Part shown: positions 26,566 to 38,651 of the stretch, one piece after another
How positions within the stretch are numbered: position 1 is the first letter of the stretch
Layout of the letters: every line of letters begins with the position of its first letter
Source of the DNA: Cyclaneusma minus
Lineage: Eukaryota; Ascomycota; Leotiomycetes; Marthamycetales; Marthamycetaceae
Reading direction: 5' to 3'
Assembly (NCBI GenBank): GCA_037179335.1
Contig: JAKZHN010000014.1
Span: 930,001 to 994,000 of the forward strand
Length of the DNA stretch: 64,000 nt
Notes under the pieces: generated by a model
Database searches by the model: none
Seen by the model: the letters and a program-made list of their open reading frames with translations, nothing else
Told to the model about the DNA's origin: nothing
Program-made: the position numbers and the translations under genes

Positions 26566-26961
26566 ATGGATAACAGCGCCACCGACTTCCGGCAACTGTG
26601 TGAGAAGGCGGGCTTTCCACAATCTCTGGTAGACCGCATTCTCCACAAGAAAGAAACCGCATTGGCATTCTGCAGGTCTTCATCAAGCAGTACATCAGCC
26701 AAGACGGCAACGTCGCCAACAAGACTCCCCAGATCTTCATCCCACCCAAGTCTGTCCCCTTCGACATCTTCGGGCAATACACAAGAAACTTGCGATTCTC
26801 AAACAAACTCGCAACAACTTCCGCAATGCCTAGTGCAGAAGCTCCCGTCAAGAGCATGCAGGCCGGAAACCAGCGCACTCCAGATGCTACCCAAAAAGCC
26901 TGCGCCGATTCGAAAGTCTTAGCTTTTGAATCTGCTTTTGACTTTTGCGATCTTCTTCTTT
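26566..26961 (+). pseudogene. Frameshifted gene fragment, unknown family
   Basis: ATG 26566 opens MDNSATDFRQLCEKAGFPQS, continuing SLVDRILHKKE. A neighbouring frame then takes over with a long protein-like stretch (RIGILQVFIKQYISQDGNV ... TPQIFIPPKSVPFDIFGQY) and stops at TGA near 26960. The switch suggests a one-base indel in an older exon. Part of the same sequence (CCCCAGATCTTCATCCC) is repeated at 26997. Confidence 0.4.
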
Positions 26962-27027
26962 GAGGATCAGCCACAGCAGCAATGTTACCAACAAGTCTCC
27001 CCAGATCTTCATCCCGCCCACGACGGC

Positions 27028-27089
27028 GCCGCTGGGAGCAGTCTGACGCTTCGCCGTTGCCGCTGGGAGCAGTCTGATGCTCCGCCGTT
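27028..27089. repeat. 31-bp tandem duplication
   Basis: GCCGCTGGGAGCAGTCTGAC... occurs twice in a row (27028-27058 and 27059-27089) with two substitutions. Confidence 0.85.
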
Positions 27090-27329
27090 GCGTCTACGCC
27101 CGGCTCCATGTCTCAGAAGGAAGCAGCTTTGATTAACGCGCGCGAAGCTTTCCCGTCAGCAAAGAAGCTCTTCGTGAAGAGTGCGTTGTTGTCCAAAACC
27201 CTGGTAACCTTGGCGCTCCGCGAGTTCGCCAAGGTCAGGATCATTGTCGGACGCCGCCTCATGGTGACGCTCATGCTGGATAGTCCTATGTGGGTTCAGC
27301 ATTACGGTTGGCCCGGAGAGATCTCGAGG

Positions 27330-27610
27330 ATTCGCACATCTGCGACAAGATATCTTGGAACGGCTCCCCTTGGAAGATAGGCGATCTGGAATACCTGCTG
27401 GATTATGGCGATGTGGGAGACCGGAGTGCTTTAGTCGCAGGAGCCCGACTTTACCGCCAGTGAAGGTCTACAAATCCTCGAAATTCAAGAAGAAGAGATG
27501 TATCGCTTTCTGGCGGTGTGCAGCAAGGAGATCTCGTCATATCTGTCTGATAATCTGATGGATATCAAGTTTTCTATCTCGGCGCGTGGATTGTTGATGT
27601 CGTCGCTGGG
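27330..27610 (+). pseudogene. Two adjoining gene fragments, unknown
   Basis: One frame reads CDKISWNGSPWKIGDLEYLL and ends RLYRQ at TGA. The next frame continues GLQILEIQEEEMYRFLAVCS, then SKEISSYLSDNLMDIKFSIS and stops after about 25 more residues. Both pieces have protein-like composition in sense orientation. Neither is recognised. Confidence 0.35.
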
Positions 27611-28470
27611 CTCAGGTCAACATGGAACCGCAATTCCAACCTTGGCTTGTTTCGCAGATGATGCATGGTGTCTGTCCGTGACTGAGGTCAGAGACATCAG
27701 GGCGTGGGCTGGCTGGCACAAAATCCCTACACCTAGCTTAGCCAGCCTGCCTCCTGAGGTCAGGGACATCAAGGGTGTGTGGCTGCCGGCTCGAAAGCTT
27801 CCAGATCGAAGCTGAGGCACTTTGCGTCAATGCAGCCGCCGATGATCCAAGTCCCACCAGCGAATTCTTCGTCTTGATTCATCCCCACCGCCAGCCCGCT
27901 GTCATCCTCTGATGCTAGTGGCGGAGACGATTAGACTCTTGCCTACGAACCCCATTCGTCGCTGGAGCTGGAGGCACAGTTGCTCATGAGCAGTAAACGC
28001 CTCCAAGATTTTATCGGACGCCTCAAGTTCAACAGCAAGCTCAGGTGCAGCCACAATCGATGCAAGCAGCGGCACCTATTCAAGGCCATCAGCAAGCCTT
28101 TATGCAAAATACGGCCTTGGGAATCCCATTCGTCCCTGGAGCTGGAGGCACAGTTGCTCACGAGCATCATGTGCCCAGAATTTCTTCAGCATAAAGACGA
28201 AGAGATATCGAGAGTCTATGAACGCAATAGCTTGGACCCTGAGGTCTCCTGGCGTGACGGAACCCGAGGCGATTGCTGTGAGCCAATTGACTCAGCATCA
28301 AATCGATCATAATACTTCTTGGGATGTCCTCTCGGGGCTTTCATCAGACGTCGCAATTCCAACCCCTCCGTTCCGCCAAATCGAAGCGCGCAATGCCGGC
28401 AACATGGAACTCCGTCGCACTACCGCCTGCGGCTTCGGTTTCGCAGATGATGCACGTTGTGTCCTTCTGG
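27600..28470. repeat. Shuffled direct repeats inside mosaic 1
   Basis: GAACCCCATTCGTCGCTGGA... (27947-27992) recurs with a few changes at 28121-28166. CGCAATTCCAACC followed by TTCGCAGATGATGCA occurs at 27630-27666 and again at 28350-28455 with different spacing. CTGAGGTCAGAGACATCA occurs at about 27682 and again near 27752. Pieces are repeated in new arrangements, not as one tandem unit. Confidence 0.7.
28009..28194 (+). pseudogene. Gln-rich gene fragment
   Basis: A frame without ATG start reads TPQVQQQAQVQPQSMQAAAP, then PIQGHQQAFMQNTALGIPFV, and ends ISSA at TAA (28192). Gln/Ala-rich low complexity is typical of fungal transcriptional regulators or RNA-binding proteins. The PFVPGAGGTVAHE part duplicates a piece at 27947. 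Confidence 0.4.
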
Positions 28471-28520
28471 GGGCCAAGGCTCAACCCCAGTATGGCTCTT
28501 CTGCTCCAACATCTGCATAA
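28218..28520 (+). pseudogene. Chimeric open frame, unknown
   Basis: A 100-codon frame from ATG 28218: VTEPEAIAVSQLTQHQIDHN looks helical and protein-like. The second half runs through the repeated TTCGCAGATGATGCA block and the first arm of the hairpin at 28477, where it stops. It appears to be a fragment joined to repeat sequence. Confidence 0.3.
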
Positions 28521-28541
28521 AGTTGAACTGGGGTTGGGCCT
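28477..28541 (+). repeat. Hairpin family, copy A
   Basis: AGGCTCAACCCCAGT (28477-28491) pairs with ACTGGGGTTGGGCCT (28527-28541): 15 pairs including one G:U, with a 35-base loop containing CTGCATAAAGTTGA. Confidence 0.85.
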
Positions 28542-28763
28542 GCTGGTTTCCAAGATCAGTACTTGGCCCGTACTGGCTTGAGCAATGCCATGAGCTGCTG
28601 CGGGCAGTCTACAACATTCCTCCCTGGCTGCTTCGTTCCAGCCTGTCCACTCCTTCAGTGTCATTCCGTCAGCCGCTTATGGCGCCAGTCAAACAACAAG
28701 ACTCTATCATCGTGGCCGCGGCGTTCGACATCTAGATGATGCATGGAGTTCGTCTATCGCAAG

Positions 28764-28827
28764 GCTCAGCCCCAGTATGTGCCCTGTTCCAACTGTCTGC
28801 ATGAAGTTGAACTGGGGTTGGGCCTGC
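28764..28827 (+). repeat. Hairpin family, copy B
   Basis: AGGCTCAGCCCCAGT (28764-28778) pairs with ACTGGGGTTGGGCCT (28813-28827), with two G:U pairs in RNA. The loop again holds CTGCATGAAGTTGA. It is preceded, as copy A is, by a GATGATGCA motif. Confidence 0.85.
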
Positions 28828-28929
28828 TTGCTTCGAAGGTCTACGCCAATCCGAACACGAGCTGGTCAACAAGACAGTCCCTTACGCCTCGAGACATTGA
28901 ACGCCTATCTCGACGCAGAAGTGGATGAT

Positions 28930-29040
28930 GGCTCGCTTGTTCCATCAACTCAAAGGAGAACAGAACACGCCAAATCTTTGGAGGGGCAAGGTTACTTGTA
29001 TATCCAAACGGAAATTTGTGAGGAGGGCCTCTCACAATTT
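28930..29040 (+). pseudogene. Wee1-like protein kinase fragment
   Basis: The frame reads SLEGQGYLYIQTEICEEG. The block hLYIQTE-x-CEEG is the hinge region of Wee1/Swe1-type kinases, which phosphorylate Cdc28/Cdk1 on Tyr to delay mitosis. Only about 25 residues match. After EEGLSQF the frame loses kinase character, and no catalytic HRD or DFG loop is present. It is a sense-oriented captured piece. Identification rests on one motif. Confidence 0.5.
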
Positions 29041-29045
29041 TCAAG

Positions 29046-29240
29046 ATATTCTTCCACGACCAGCTTGAGGAGATGTTGCCGGTCATGGCCATGCTGCACA
29101 AGGCATACAGAGAACATCCGGCAACGAAACGCGCCCTTGCCGATGGAACCTTCACTCCAGCCTTCGTTCAACGACGCGACGATCAGATATACGTTCCGAG
29201 AGGGCGGAATCAGAACGGCCATTCTCACCGTCAGTCGTAA
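29046..29240 (+). pseudogene. Gene fragment, unknown
   Basis: Frame IFFHDQLEEMLPVMAMLHKA, then YREHPATKRALADGTFTPAF, ending HSHRQS at TAA (29238). It is helical and protein-like, and begins right at the end of the Wee1-like piece in another frame. Confidence 0.35.
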
Positions 29241-29532
29241 GGTAAGCGGTCCTATTTTCCGTTCTTGGAACTTTCACAATTATCTGGAAATTTCTAAACT
29301 CATTTCCCCGTCTCGATTCTGAAATGGCAATACTAATTTAGTCTGCAGGTCTACAGACAAGCAATCAAGTGGCTTTACAAGGAGAATCGGTGCTGGACCG
29401 AGTTTGGCGGATATTACAACGGTATCCCATTCCGCAAACAACCCCATCCCAGGCACTGGGTATTTTCCGCGGCATGGCTACGTTCAAACGCGCCCAGACC
29501 CAGGCGGCCGAAGAGCATGGAAAGTACCTCGA
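29170..29532 (+). pseudogene. Intron-containing gene fragment, unknown
   Basis: In a second frame FNDATIRYTFREGGIRTAIL precedes a well-formed intron (GTAAGC at 29242, TCTGCAG ending 29348). Splicing joins in frame to VYRQAIKWLYKENRCWTEFG and GYYNGIPFRKQ. The retained intron shows this piece came from genomic DNA, not from processed RNA. Family not recognised. Confidence 0.4.
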
Positions 29533-29560
29533 ACTCTGCAATCGGCCCGCTCACAAGTTC

Positions 29561-29600
29561 AAGGCTCAGCCCCAGTATGGCTTCAGTCCACGTCTGCATG
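29561..29600 (+). repeat. Hairpin family, copy C (half)
   Basis: AAGGCTCAGCCCCAGTATGGCT is followed at 29594 by CTGCATGAAGTTGAA as in copies A and B, but the pairing arm is replaced by TGGTGTGTCC, so the hairpin is broken. Confidence 0.7.
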
Positions 29601-29607
29601 AAGTTGA

Positions 29608-30426
29608 ATGGTGTGTCCGTCTTCGTTCCTCGAACGTCTACATGAAGTTGAACGCCAATCGTGGTCGGAGAGACATCTCATGAAGCAAGATCTGGATACG
29701 AGCAGCGTAGGGCGCTCCAGGCAGATCTGGGCTGGTGTCCTCGAAAATCCGGACTTGCCGCATCTCGCTTCGTTCCAGACTGTCCATCTGTTCAGTGCCG
29801 TCTCCCTCAGTTGCTCAATGGCTCTGGGGTGCCGTGTTGCTGCTCTTGATGGAGCGCTTCTGGCCTTTCGCCGACCACTCTCACAGGGAGTCGACTACCC
29901 ACTCCCATTGCCAGCCTCGAGTACCTCAAGCGCCGCCTCTCAACTGTATCTCACATACCTCCCTTCATCTTTCCATCCTCTCGACATTACACAACTCTCC
30001 GCCATCTACCCAGGAGGATTCTACTCCAGAACCCCGGGTACATTTGCGAAACTGCCATTTGTGTTGGCCAGGCGAGCACAAATTGCGCCCACCCTCGACC
30101 ACCTCGGCATCCTCAACATCTTCGACACACAGTATGGCGCTATCGCGCCCACGGTCCTCGAAGAGCAAACCGCCGGCTTCTGGGCTCAAAAACAACCGAA
30201 ATGTCACCAGGTGCGATTTACCCAGCGGCGCGGAAGCCTATTTGTGACGGTTTTGCTTCTCGCAAGGGTACAAGAATCCCTTTGTTGCTATACCAACTTA
30301 GCTGCTTTCAAAAAAGTCGCACTGATTAGAAGGCGGGCGGTTCGTCCGTCGTATTTGCCGCTGGGCAATTGTATCTCGACTGCTTCCCAAGTGCTGGACA
30401 TAGGCTTGAACAGAGCATACAATTAG
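29608..30426 (+). CDS. 272-codon open frame, unknown
   Basis: The longest frame of mosaic 1. The first 80 codons are repeat-derived (LASFQTVHLFSAVS is a relative of LAASFQPVHSFSVIPS encoded near 28630). From about 29860 it reads QGVDYPLPLPASSTSSAASQ, then TYLPSSFHPLDITQLSAIYP and LDHLGILNIFDTQYGAIAPT, with the composition of a real protein. No domain recognised. It is probably a fused or partial gene rather than an intact one. Confidence 0.35.
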   Translation: MVCPSSFLERLHEVERQSWSERHLMKQDLDTSSVGRSRQIWAGVLENPDLPHLASFQTVHLFSAVSLSCSMALGCRVAALDGALLAFRRPLSQGVDYPLPLPASSTSSAASQLYLTYLPSSFHPLDITQLSAIYPGGFYSRTPGTFAKLPFVLARRAQIAPTLDHLGILNIFDTQYGAIAPTVLEEQTAGFWAQKQPKCHQVRFTQRRGSLFVTVLLLARVQESLCCYTNLAAFKKVALIRRRAVRPSYLPLGNCISTASQVLDIGLNRAYN

Positions 30427-30446
30427 TCTCTAGGCGAGCTTGACCC

Positions 30447-30668
30447 ATGATGCGCATAAGTGCCTATTTGGCAGTTGGCATGTTCGCTCAGTTCACGGAG
30501 ACTTTCTCTGCGCTGCTTTTCAAAAAGTTATTCTCGGCAACCTTCATGAATACTGCGACGATGATGGTACTTGCCAGGGTGAATGGACATGATCTTGATC
30601 CCAAGGATGTCGCCTACGTGTACGACAAAGTGCGCGAGAGATCCAACTTTCTGGCGCCTCCGTCATAA
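30447..30668 (+). CDS. 73-residue open frame, unknown
   Basis: MMRISAYLAVGMFAQFTETF, then a second hydrophobic stretch and a charged end (VNGHDLDPKDVAYVYDKVRE). Ends TAA at 30666, eight bases before a likely LTR. Could be a C-terminal fragment truncated by that insertion. Confidence 0.3.
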   Translation: MMRISAYLAVGMFAQFTETFSALLFKKLFSATFMNTATMMVLARVNGHDLDPKDVAYVYDKVRERSNFLAPPS

Positions 30669-30676
30669 GGGAATTT

Positions 30677-30860
30677 TGTGACGGCCCCAGGCCGCCGCAA
30701 GCACGTAACCCCGGCCCGTGATCGGTCCGATATTAGCGCTAGTGCGGTTAGTATAGGCTAGCGTAAGGGGAGCTTCCTTAAGGAGCTTTTTACTTTAGAT
30801 CTCTTTTCTTTTTAATTCAAATTACAATATTAATCTATATTTTGCTTTGCTATTTTATAT
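30677..30860. repeat. Probable LTR edge of second AT-rich block
   Basis: TGTGACGGCCCCAGGCCGCC begins a GC-rich stretch with CCCCGGCCCGTGATCGG, followed by the palindrome AGCTTCCTTAAGGAGCT and an abrupt change to AT-rich DNA. The TGTGACGGCCC start resembles fungal gypsy-type LTRs. The partner LTR is not visible in the window. Confidence 0.35.
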
Positions 30861-33653
30861 GATTTTGAATTTGCATTATAATAATTAATTTAAATTCATT
30901 CTTTTCTAATATTAAATAGCTTTAAAAATCTGCTATTTTTAAGATTTTGCTTTTTATAAGCAATTTGTTTTGTATTATAGCAATTTAGCGCTTTAAATTT
31001 TTATATAGCAGTTTTTAATGCTATAATTTGCTTTAAATTGATTAAAATTGCAATATTAATTTAAATTATTAATTGCATATTATTTCGCAATATTTTTATT
31101 TAAATTAAATTATTTTCGCTTTAGAAAATCTTAATTTTAGTTTTATTAGTCCTAATTATTAATATAATTAATAAAATTCAGCGCAGTATTAATAATATTC
31201 AATTACTATATATTTTTTAAAAATAAATTAAAAATTTTATATTAATAATAATCATTTTTAATAAATAAATTAATAAAATAATTTAAATTATTGCAATTAA
31301 TTATATTAATACTATCAATAATAATAAAATTATTAATTTATATATTAAAAATAGCAAATTAAAAAAAAATCGCAATTGCGCAATTACTTTTATTATTCCA
31401 AAAATTATTATAATAAATATTGTATTTTTTAAATTTTATCCAAAAACATCAATCCTTTTTTATTTTTTTAAATTTCAAATCCAGCAATAATTTCAAATTT
31501 AGTAATAGCAAATTCAATTCCAAATCCAATTATCGCAAAAAAAAAATAATAATAAAGCTTTTTAATTCAAATAAATTAAATAATAATAAAAATTTAAAAT
31601 ATTAATATTGGATAATTGCTATTAAAAATAAATTTATTTTAAATTATAAATCCTTTTTATTCAAAATTTCGCGCATAATATATATTTAAAATTATTGCAC
31701 CAATATAATTTAATAAATTTTTTAAAATCGCTATTATTTTAAAAAAAAATTATTTATTAATTGCATTGCAAATGAGATTGCGCAATTTTAATATATTTTT
31801 ATTATATTTAATAATTTTTTGCAATATATTAGCAATAAAATTAATAACAAAAATATTAAATTGATGCAATAAAATAATACTATTATTGCTTTTTAATTGT
31901 TTTAAATTAAACTAATAGCGCCAATATTAAATTGCAAATTAAATTGCAAATTAAAAAAATTAATAAATATTTAAAAAGAAATTGAAAAAAAGGCCAGTAT
32001 TTAGTATTATATATATTTATTTTTTTGCTTTATGCTTTCGCTATAAAATCGAAAAAACAAAATCAAAAAAAATAAAGTCCAGTTTTTTAGATATTAAAAG
32101 GCATTTTTAAATTCGGTTTTTAAAATTCAATATATTATAGCTATTAATAAAAACATTTTTAGCTTTAAATATAAAAAGAATTAATATATTATTAGCTAAT
32201 TTAAAAAACGCTGCAAAATTTAATATAAAATCCAATTTAATTAAATTACCAATAATTTTATTAATGATATAAAATGGCTTTAAAACTTTTTAAATATATC
32301 TTTTAATATTTTTAAAAAGAATCTGTAATTTTAAAAAAAAAGTTAAAAAGCTCCAGCAATAGTTTTATATTTTTAAGCAAAATAATATAATTTTTGCAGC
32401 TTTTTAGTTTAATTATAGCTATATAGCTAATTAGGCCTAATTTATTTCCAAATGAAAAATAACCGGATTTTATATTTAAATTTTAAATATTTTGACCAAT
32501 AAAATTAAGCTTTTATATAAAATTTTTAGCCCTATTGCCTATAATAAATAAGTTAAGTATTTTTAAAATATTAATAAATAAAAAGAAAAATATATTAAAA
32601 AGAAATACCTGCTTAATATTAAAATTGCTAAATATAATAATTTTAAATTAATTTTAAATAAGCTTTAATAAATTATTATTGCAATTATAATTTATAATTA
32701 TAATTATAATTATAGCAATTTTACAAATTTGTTTATATTTTCCAAAGCCTTGCGCAACATATTTAAAAATTAATAATAAAAATATTGCATAATTTATAAC
32801 TTATGCTTTTATTATAAATTTCACAATTATATTATTTAAAAATATAGCAAAAAAAGCAAGCCAATATTAAAAATAATTGGAATAAATTTAAAAGCTATAA
32901 TAACAAATTTAAAAATCGTAATAGCAAAAGTTAAAATTAAAATTAAAAAAGAATTAGCTGTAAAAATATTAAAACCGCTTTTATATTATAAATTAAAAAA
33001 ACTATTATTAAAATAAAAACTCTAACCAAATTCCTTTTATTATTATTTATAATAATTAAAAGCCGGAATTTTTTTTTAATTTAAATCGCAATTAAAAGAA
33101 TATATAAAATTAATTATAAATTTATATAGCATTTTTATAATTTTAACGCTTAAAACATAATATATTATTAAAGCTATGATTTAATAAATATTTCTAAATT
33201 ATTATTTCTTTTTTTGTATTTGAAGCGTATAAATTTTTTTATAATTTTTTTAATTAATAATAAACATTTTAAAACCGGTTTTATTAATTAAAACTTTGCT
33301 AAAAAATATTATTTATTTTTATTTTTATTTTCTAAATTAAAGCAGCTAGTATTAGGTAATAGCAAGCTAGCGTTGCTAATTATAAAAATCCTAATTGGAA
33401 AAATTGCTATTAATAATTATACTAAAAAAATTATATTACCTTTTGCTACTTTAGTAATTTTTAAATTTTTATAATTAGAATTTTATAATCCTAATACTAA
33501 TTAAATAAAAATAAATTATTAAAAAGTTAAATCTTATATTTAAATATGCTTTTTATATAAATATTGGCCAATATTAATAAATTCTTTTTATTTTAAAAAT
33601 AGCAGTTTTATTAATTTTTTTATCATTATTTCAAAATAGCAAAAGAATACGGT

Positions 33654-33790
33654 AATTTTTAAATCAATATTTTTTATATTAAATAAATCGGTATTTTTTA
33701 TTTTAAATAGGCTAATTTTTAAATAAATATTTTCTATATTTTCCAAATCGGCATTTTTTATATTAAATAGGCCAATTTTTAAATAATATT
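33654..33790. repeat. 60-bp tandem repeat, 2.3 copies
   Basis: AATTTTTAAATMAATATTTT opens units at 33654, 33714 and 33774. The first two units end AAATAGGCT/AAATAGGCC. Confidence 0.7.
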
Positions 33791-36700
33791 TTTTTAAACT
33801 TTCTAAATTTTAATTAAGCAAATCCTTTTTATTTAAAATTGCAAAAATCGCTTTATTTGCAGTATTATAATTTATTTTAATATTAATTAGAAAAATATGT
33901 TTTATATTCCAATTTCAAAATTTTATGCTATTTGCCAATAGTATAAAAAGGCCGCTTAATTGGCAATTTGTTATTAATTTTTTAAATAAAGTTCTTTATA
34001 TATTTTAATAGCCTGGTATTTTTTTATACCTTATTAAATATAAAAAGTAAAAGCGAGAAATTAATATATTTAAAAAAAAAATTAAAATAGAAGTTTTATA
34101 TTATAAAAAAAGATGCAAATTTAAAAAAACCTAAAATAAAAGCCCGTATACTATATAGCAATTTTTAAGTTCTTTTTATCCCGCTAAAGAAATAGCAAAT
34201 AAAATTTGCATTATTATTAGAAAACAAAAGCAGCATTTTCATTATTAAATATATTTATTTATATTCTTTAGCCAATATTAAATATTTATTAATTTAAGCC
34301 AAATATAAATAATATTAAAATAAATATTGCAATTAATCTGATTATATTTATCTATTTAAAAAAATCCAATATTCAAAAAGTATTTAAAATAAATTATATA
34401 TATATAAATTGAAATTTTTAAAATTACCAAATTCTATATAAAAAAAATCTTATTGGCTAAAAGCATTTAAATAAATTATACTTTTTATTTCTACTATTAC
34501 ATAATAAGTTTTTGGTCTTTTGCTATTTTAAATAAAATATTTATAGCTTTTAAAATATACATAAATTAAGCAAAATAAAAAAAAACGATTTCTAAATTTA
34601 TAAAAAAAAGCCTAATATAAGCAATAAAAAATTTAGGTTTTTTCTTCCAAATAGCTTTAAAATATATTAAATGCTTTCCTTTTTAAAAAAGCTAATAAAT
34701 TGCGTTTTAAATAATTTTAAAATTATAAAATTAAATTGCTATTTAAAATGAAGCCATTTTATTATAAAAACCGGCCCTTTTTATTAAAAAAAATATATAT
34801 ATATTAAAACATAGCTTAATAAGCAGCTTTTTTATAACTTTATTTAAAAATTAAAATCCAAATATATAAAACCGCTAAGATTAGCGGCTGAATTAAAAGA
34901 AAAATTAAAATTAATTAGAATTATTAAAATTTAAATAATATTAGTATTAAAAATTGCTATTTTCTGCCCTTAATTAAAAAAAAATATTATATATAAAACC
35001 GAAATTTATATTAAATTTAATATTATTGCTATATTTAAGAAATTAAAAATAGCGGAAAAAGATAAATACAAAATAGCATTTATTATTTGCTTCAGGTTTT
35101 TTAAATTGCTAATTATATTATTTAAATTTTATAATGCTTTAGCTTTTTTTTAATACTATATTAATAATATGTTCTTTAATTTGCTAAATAAAATATATAT
35201 AGCTTATTTAAATTTTTTTTCAATTTTTTAAAATAATTCAAAGAAATATAGAAAATATATTTAGACAATAATTCGGCGTTTTAAAAATAAAGGCCTTTAA
35301 ATTAAGATTTTTAAATATAAATTTGAAATTATCTATATTAAATATTTCGATTTTTATATTATATTAAATAATACAAAAATAAATTTTAATAAATTTTTTG
35401 CTACTCTAATTTAAAACTTATTTATTTATATTGGAAATTTATTTAGAATTTTTTAAAAATAACGAAGCCATGAAATAATTTAATTAAAAAGAATATAAAA
35501 AAAAGCTTAGTAAAATGCTTTTAATAAATTTAAGCAAGCATTTATTTTTGCCTCAATTTTGGCCTTTTTTAATTATAGCAAATATATAATTTTAAAAACA
35601 AATGCTTTAAATTATATTTTAAAAAAAGTATTTTTTAATATAAAAATAATAATATTCTGCATTTTATAGCTTATTTTTTAAAAATTTATAACTTTGCTAA
35701 ATGCAATTAAAAAAGTTATATTTTTTTTAATTATAATTAAATATTTGAAAAAATAAAAAATAAAAAATTATTAAAAAAAATTAAATTAATTATAATAATT
35801 TAAAACATTTTATAATAATGAAGCAATTAAATTAAAAATAAATCTATTAATTTGATTTTGTTTTCAGCTTTAATTTTAAAATTATTTATAGGCCAGCATT
35901 TTAAACAATTAAATTAAATATATAAAATAGGTTTTAAAAAACCAATTCTAATATATTGGAAATAAAAAGCTGTAGAATAAATTGAAAATATTGCTGCCAA
36001 AATTAAAATTTTTATTTAAAGCCTTATATAATTTAATAACCGAAAAGAATTATTTTACCCTAATATTAATTTTAAATTTTTTAAAAAAACCACAAAAAAT
36101 CTATTAAAAAGATTATTAAATAAAGTTATAAAATATTAAATGTTGCGATATTTGCGCTAATATTTTTAAAAAACAAGAATTTTAAAGCCTGGCAAAAAGA
36201 TTGCATTTAACTTTTAAAAAATAAATATTTAATATTTTTATTTTTAAATGATAAATTATATTAAAAAAATTAGAAAAAGTAAACCGGATATAAATATTCT
36301 TTAATGCATTTAATTGAGCAATTTAAATTATTTATAGGCATTATTTAATAATTTTAATCAAATATCCAAAAAAAATTAACCAATATTAACCAATATTATT
36401 AATAGCTAAAAAGAATAAAATTTTAACCAATATTAAAAAATATAGCCAAATATATTAAAAGATATAAATTTTACAATAAAATCAAAATATTTAAATTATT
36501 ATTCTTAAAGTACTTGCAATTTTTACCAATATTATTTAGAATTTAATTAAATATGTTTATAAATTACATAATTTTTTTATTTAAATGAAAAAGGCATGGC
36601 CAAATATATTAATATATAATAGTAATAATTTGCAAGCTACTTAAGATAAAATACTTTATTTTTATAAAAAGCCTAAAAACTAAGAAATTAATAAAAGCGT

Positions 36701-38164
36701 TTTTTTAAAAATTTATTGCATTTATAGTATTTTTAATAATATTATTTTAAATAAAAAAACCCAATTTGTTTTCTAATTTTGAAAATCTTTATTTAAATAA
36801 TTTAGAATTAATAATTAAATAAAAAAATGAAACGCTTACTTAAAAAAATATTTCCGAAGCTTTATATTATTTATATAAAATAATTGAATAAATTGGCTGC
36901 TTTTGGCAAAATTTGCTTTAAATAATTAAAATTTTTAAAATTTTTAAAATTATTTTTAAATAGATATAAAAAAAATCATATTTAATTAAAAGCCCTAATT
37001 TAGTAATTTATTAATAAATATAAAAAAAACACAAATTAATATTATTTAAAAGCTTTAGTATTTAAAAGAAGCCAATTGGTATATATTAATATTAAAAATA
37101 TAAAAACAAATTATTTTATATATATATATATAAAAAAGGCCGAATTTTAATTAATAAATAAAATTTACCAAAAACTATATAATTTAAAGCTTTTAAAAAG
37201 CATAATTTCTTTTGTATTTTATATATTCTTTTAAATTAAAGCTAAAATTAAAAGGCTTATTTGGCTAAAATAAAATTAATAAAGCAAAAAGCAAAAATAA
37301 AATTAATAAAGCAACAAGCAAAAATATTAAAGGCCGGATATTTAAAAAAAAATCCAAAAAATAATGGATAAATAAATATTTTATAGTATTTTAAATATTT
37401 ATAACCAAAATTAAAAATTAAATTAAAAACTTATATCTTAAATTAAATAAAAAAACTATAAATTAAATTGGCAGCCAAAAGCGAATTTATATAAATATAA
37501 AGACTATTTATAAAGTTAATATTAGCAGTATTTAAATAAGCTTGATTTATTAGAATGGTTAGGTTTTTTCAATATAAAGATTTTAGAATTTTAATTTGCA
37601 ATTCTATTTATAAATATTTTGAATATTTTGAATATAATTATAAATAAAAGTAAGAAAATCTATTAATAGCGCATCATTTTATTTAATTGCGTAAATAAAG
37701 TATTATTAATATCAATTTAAAAAAGCTGAGTATTAGATATTTAAATTAAATTTTAAATCTTTTAGCATTTTTATAATTTAGAATAATTAAATATATATTA
37801 AATTTAATAATTCCTTTTTTAAAAAATATATAAAATTTCAATTATAAGTAATTTGAAAAATATATCAAATTATTTGTATTATAGCGCTTTATATTAGGGC
37901 GTAAATAATGATATAATTGGGCTATTTAAGCCTTATAATATAGCCAAAAGGATTTTAAAACTTTTTCAAATTTTAAATCATTTTTAAAACTCAGAATTAA
38001 TTATAATATTTTAAATTATAAAAATAGCTTTTATAAAGCAATCAAATGAAAAAAAATTAATCTAATACGCTTGTTTTTCCCTATTTTGGGTATAATACGC
38101 TAAAAAGTGTTTTTGGCAGCTTTAAATATTATTAAATTTAAAAACAAAATCTAAATTTTATTTT

Positions 38165-38520
38165 ATATAAATTCCCTATAACGCTATACTAAAGTTATAA
38201 AAATAATTATAGTTTTATTATTTTTTAAAAATCCCAGCAAAAATACAAAATTTTAAAAATAAAATAATATCAAAAATTTGTAAAGATTTTTAATTTTATT
38301 ATTTATTTAAATAAAATAAAAATTTTAATTTTAAATTACCTTTAACTTTAATACCTTTTATTGTAAAAGTTTTATAAAATTTCTTTTTAAAGCCTTTTAT
38401 TTCGTTTTTTACTATTTTATAAATTAAAAATAGGACTATTCTAAAAATAAATTTGCTTATAGCGGATTGGTTTGCGGCGCTAGCTTGCGGCGCTTTTTAT
38501 ATTTTTATTATAAGATATTT
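38165..38520. repeat. Direct repeat, damaged copy
   Basis: Matches 39057-39400 (TCCAGCAAAAATATAAAATT..., GTTTTT(C)TACTATTTTATAAAT, then a GC-rich GGCGCTAGC). This copy has more C-to-T changes than the one inside the hAT-like element. Confidence 0.6.
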
Positions 38521-38651
38521 AAAATATTTAAATATTTGATTATAATTTATTTTATTTTTAACAAATTAAGTTATTATTTATTTTATTATTTTTAAAATAT
38601 GAGTTTTTAAGTCATCCAAACCCTGCTATTTTTTTAAATCCCAATTGTACG

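Larger units (their letters stand above)
30861..38643. other. AT-rich, RIP-damaged repeat block
   Basis: About 7.8 kb with A/T dominance and surviving C/G mostly in GpC, as in the first block. I found no readable element proteins. Internal repetition includes the 60-bp tandem at 33654 and GCAAAAATAAAATTAATAAA duplicated near 37266-37325. Confidence 0.55.

Noticed and set aside
26459..27109. 216-codon minus-strand frame
   Set aside because: Mirror of protein-like plus-strand frames and of tandem repeats. No motif, and repetitive Asp/Leu segments arise from the repeated DNA.
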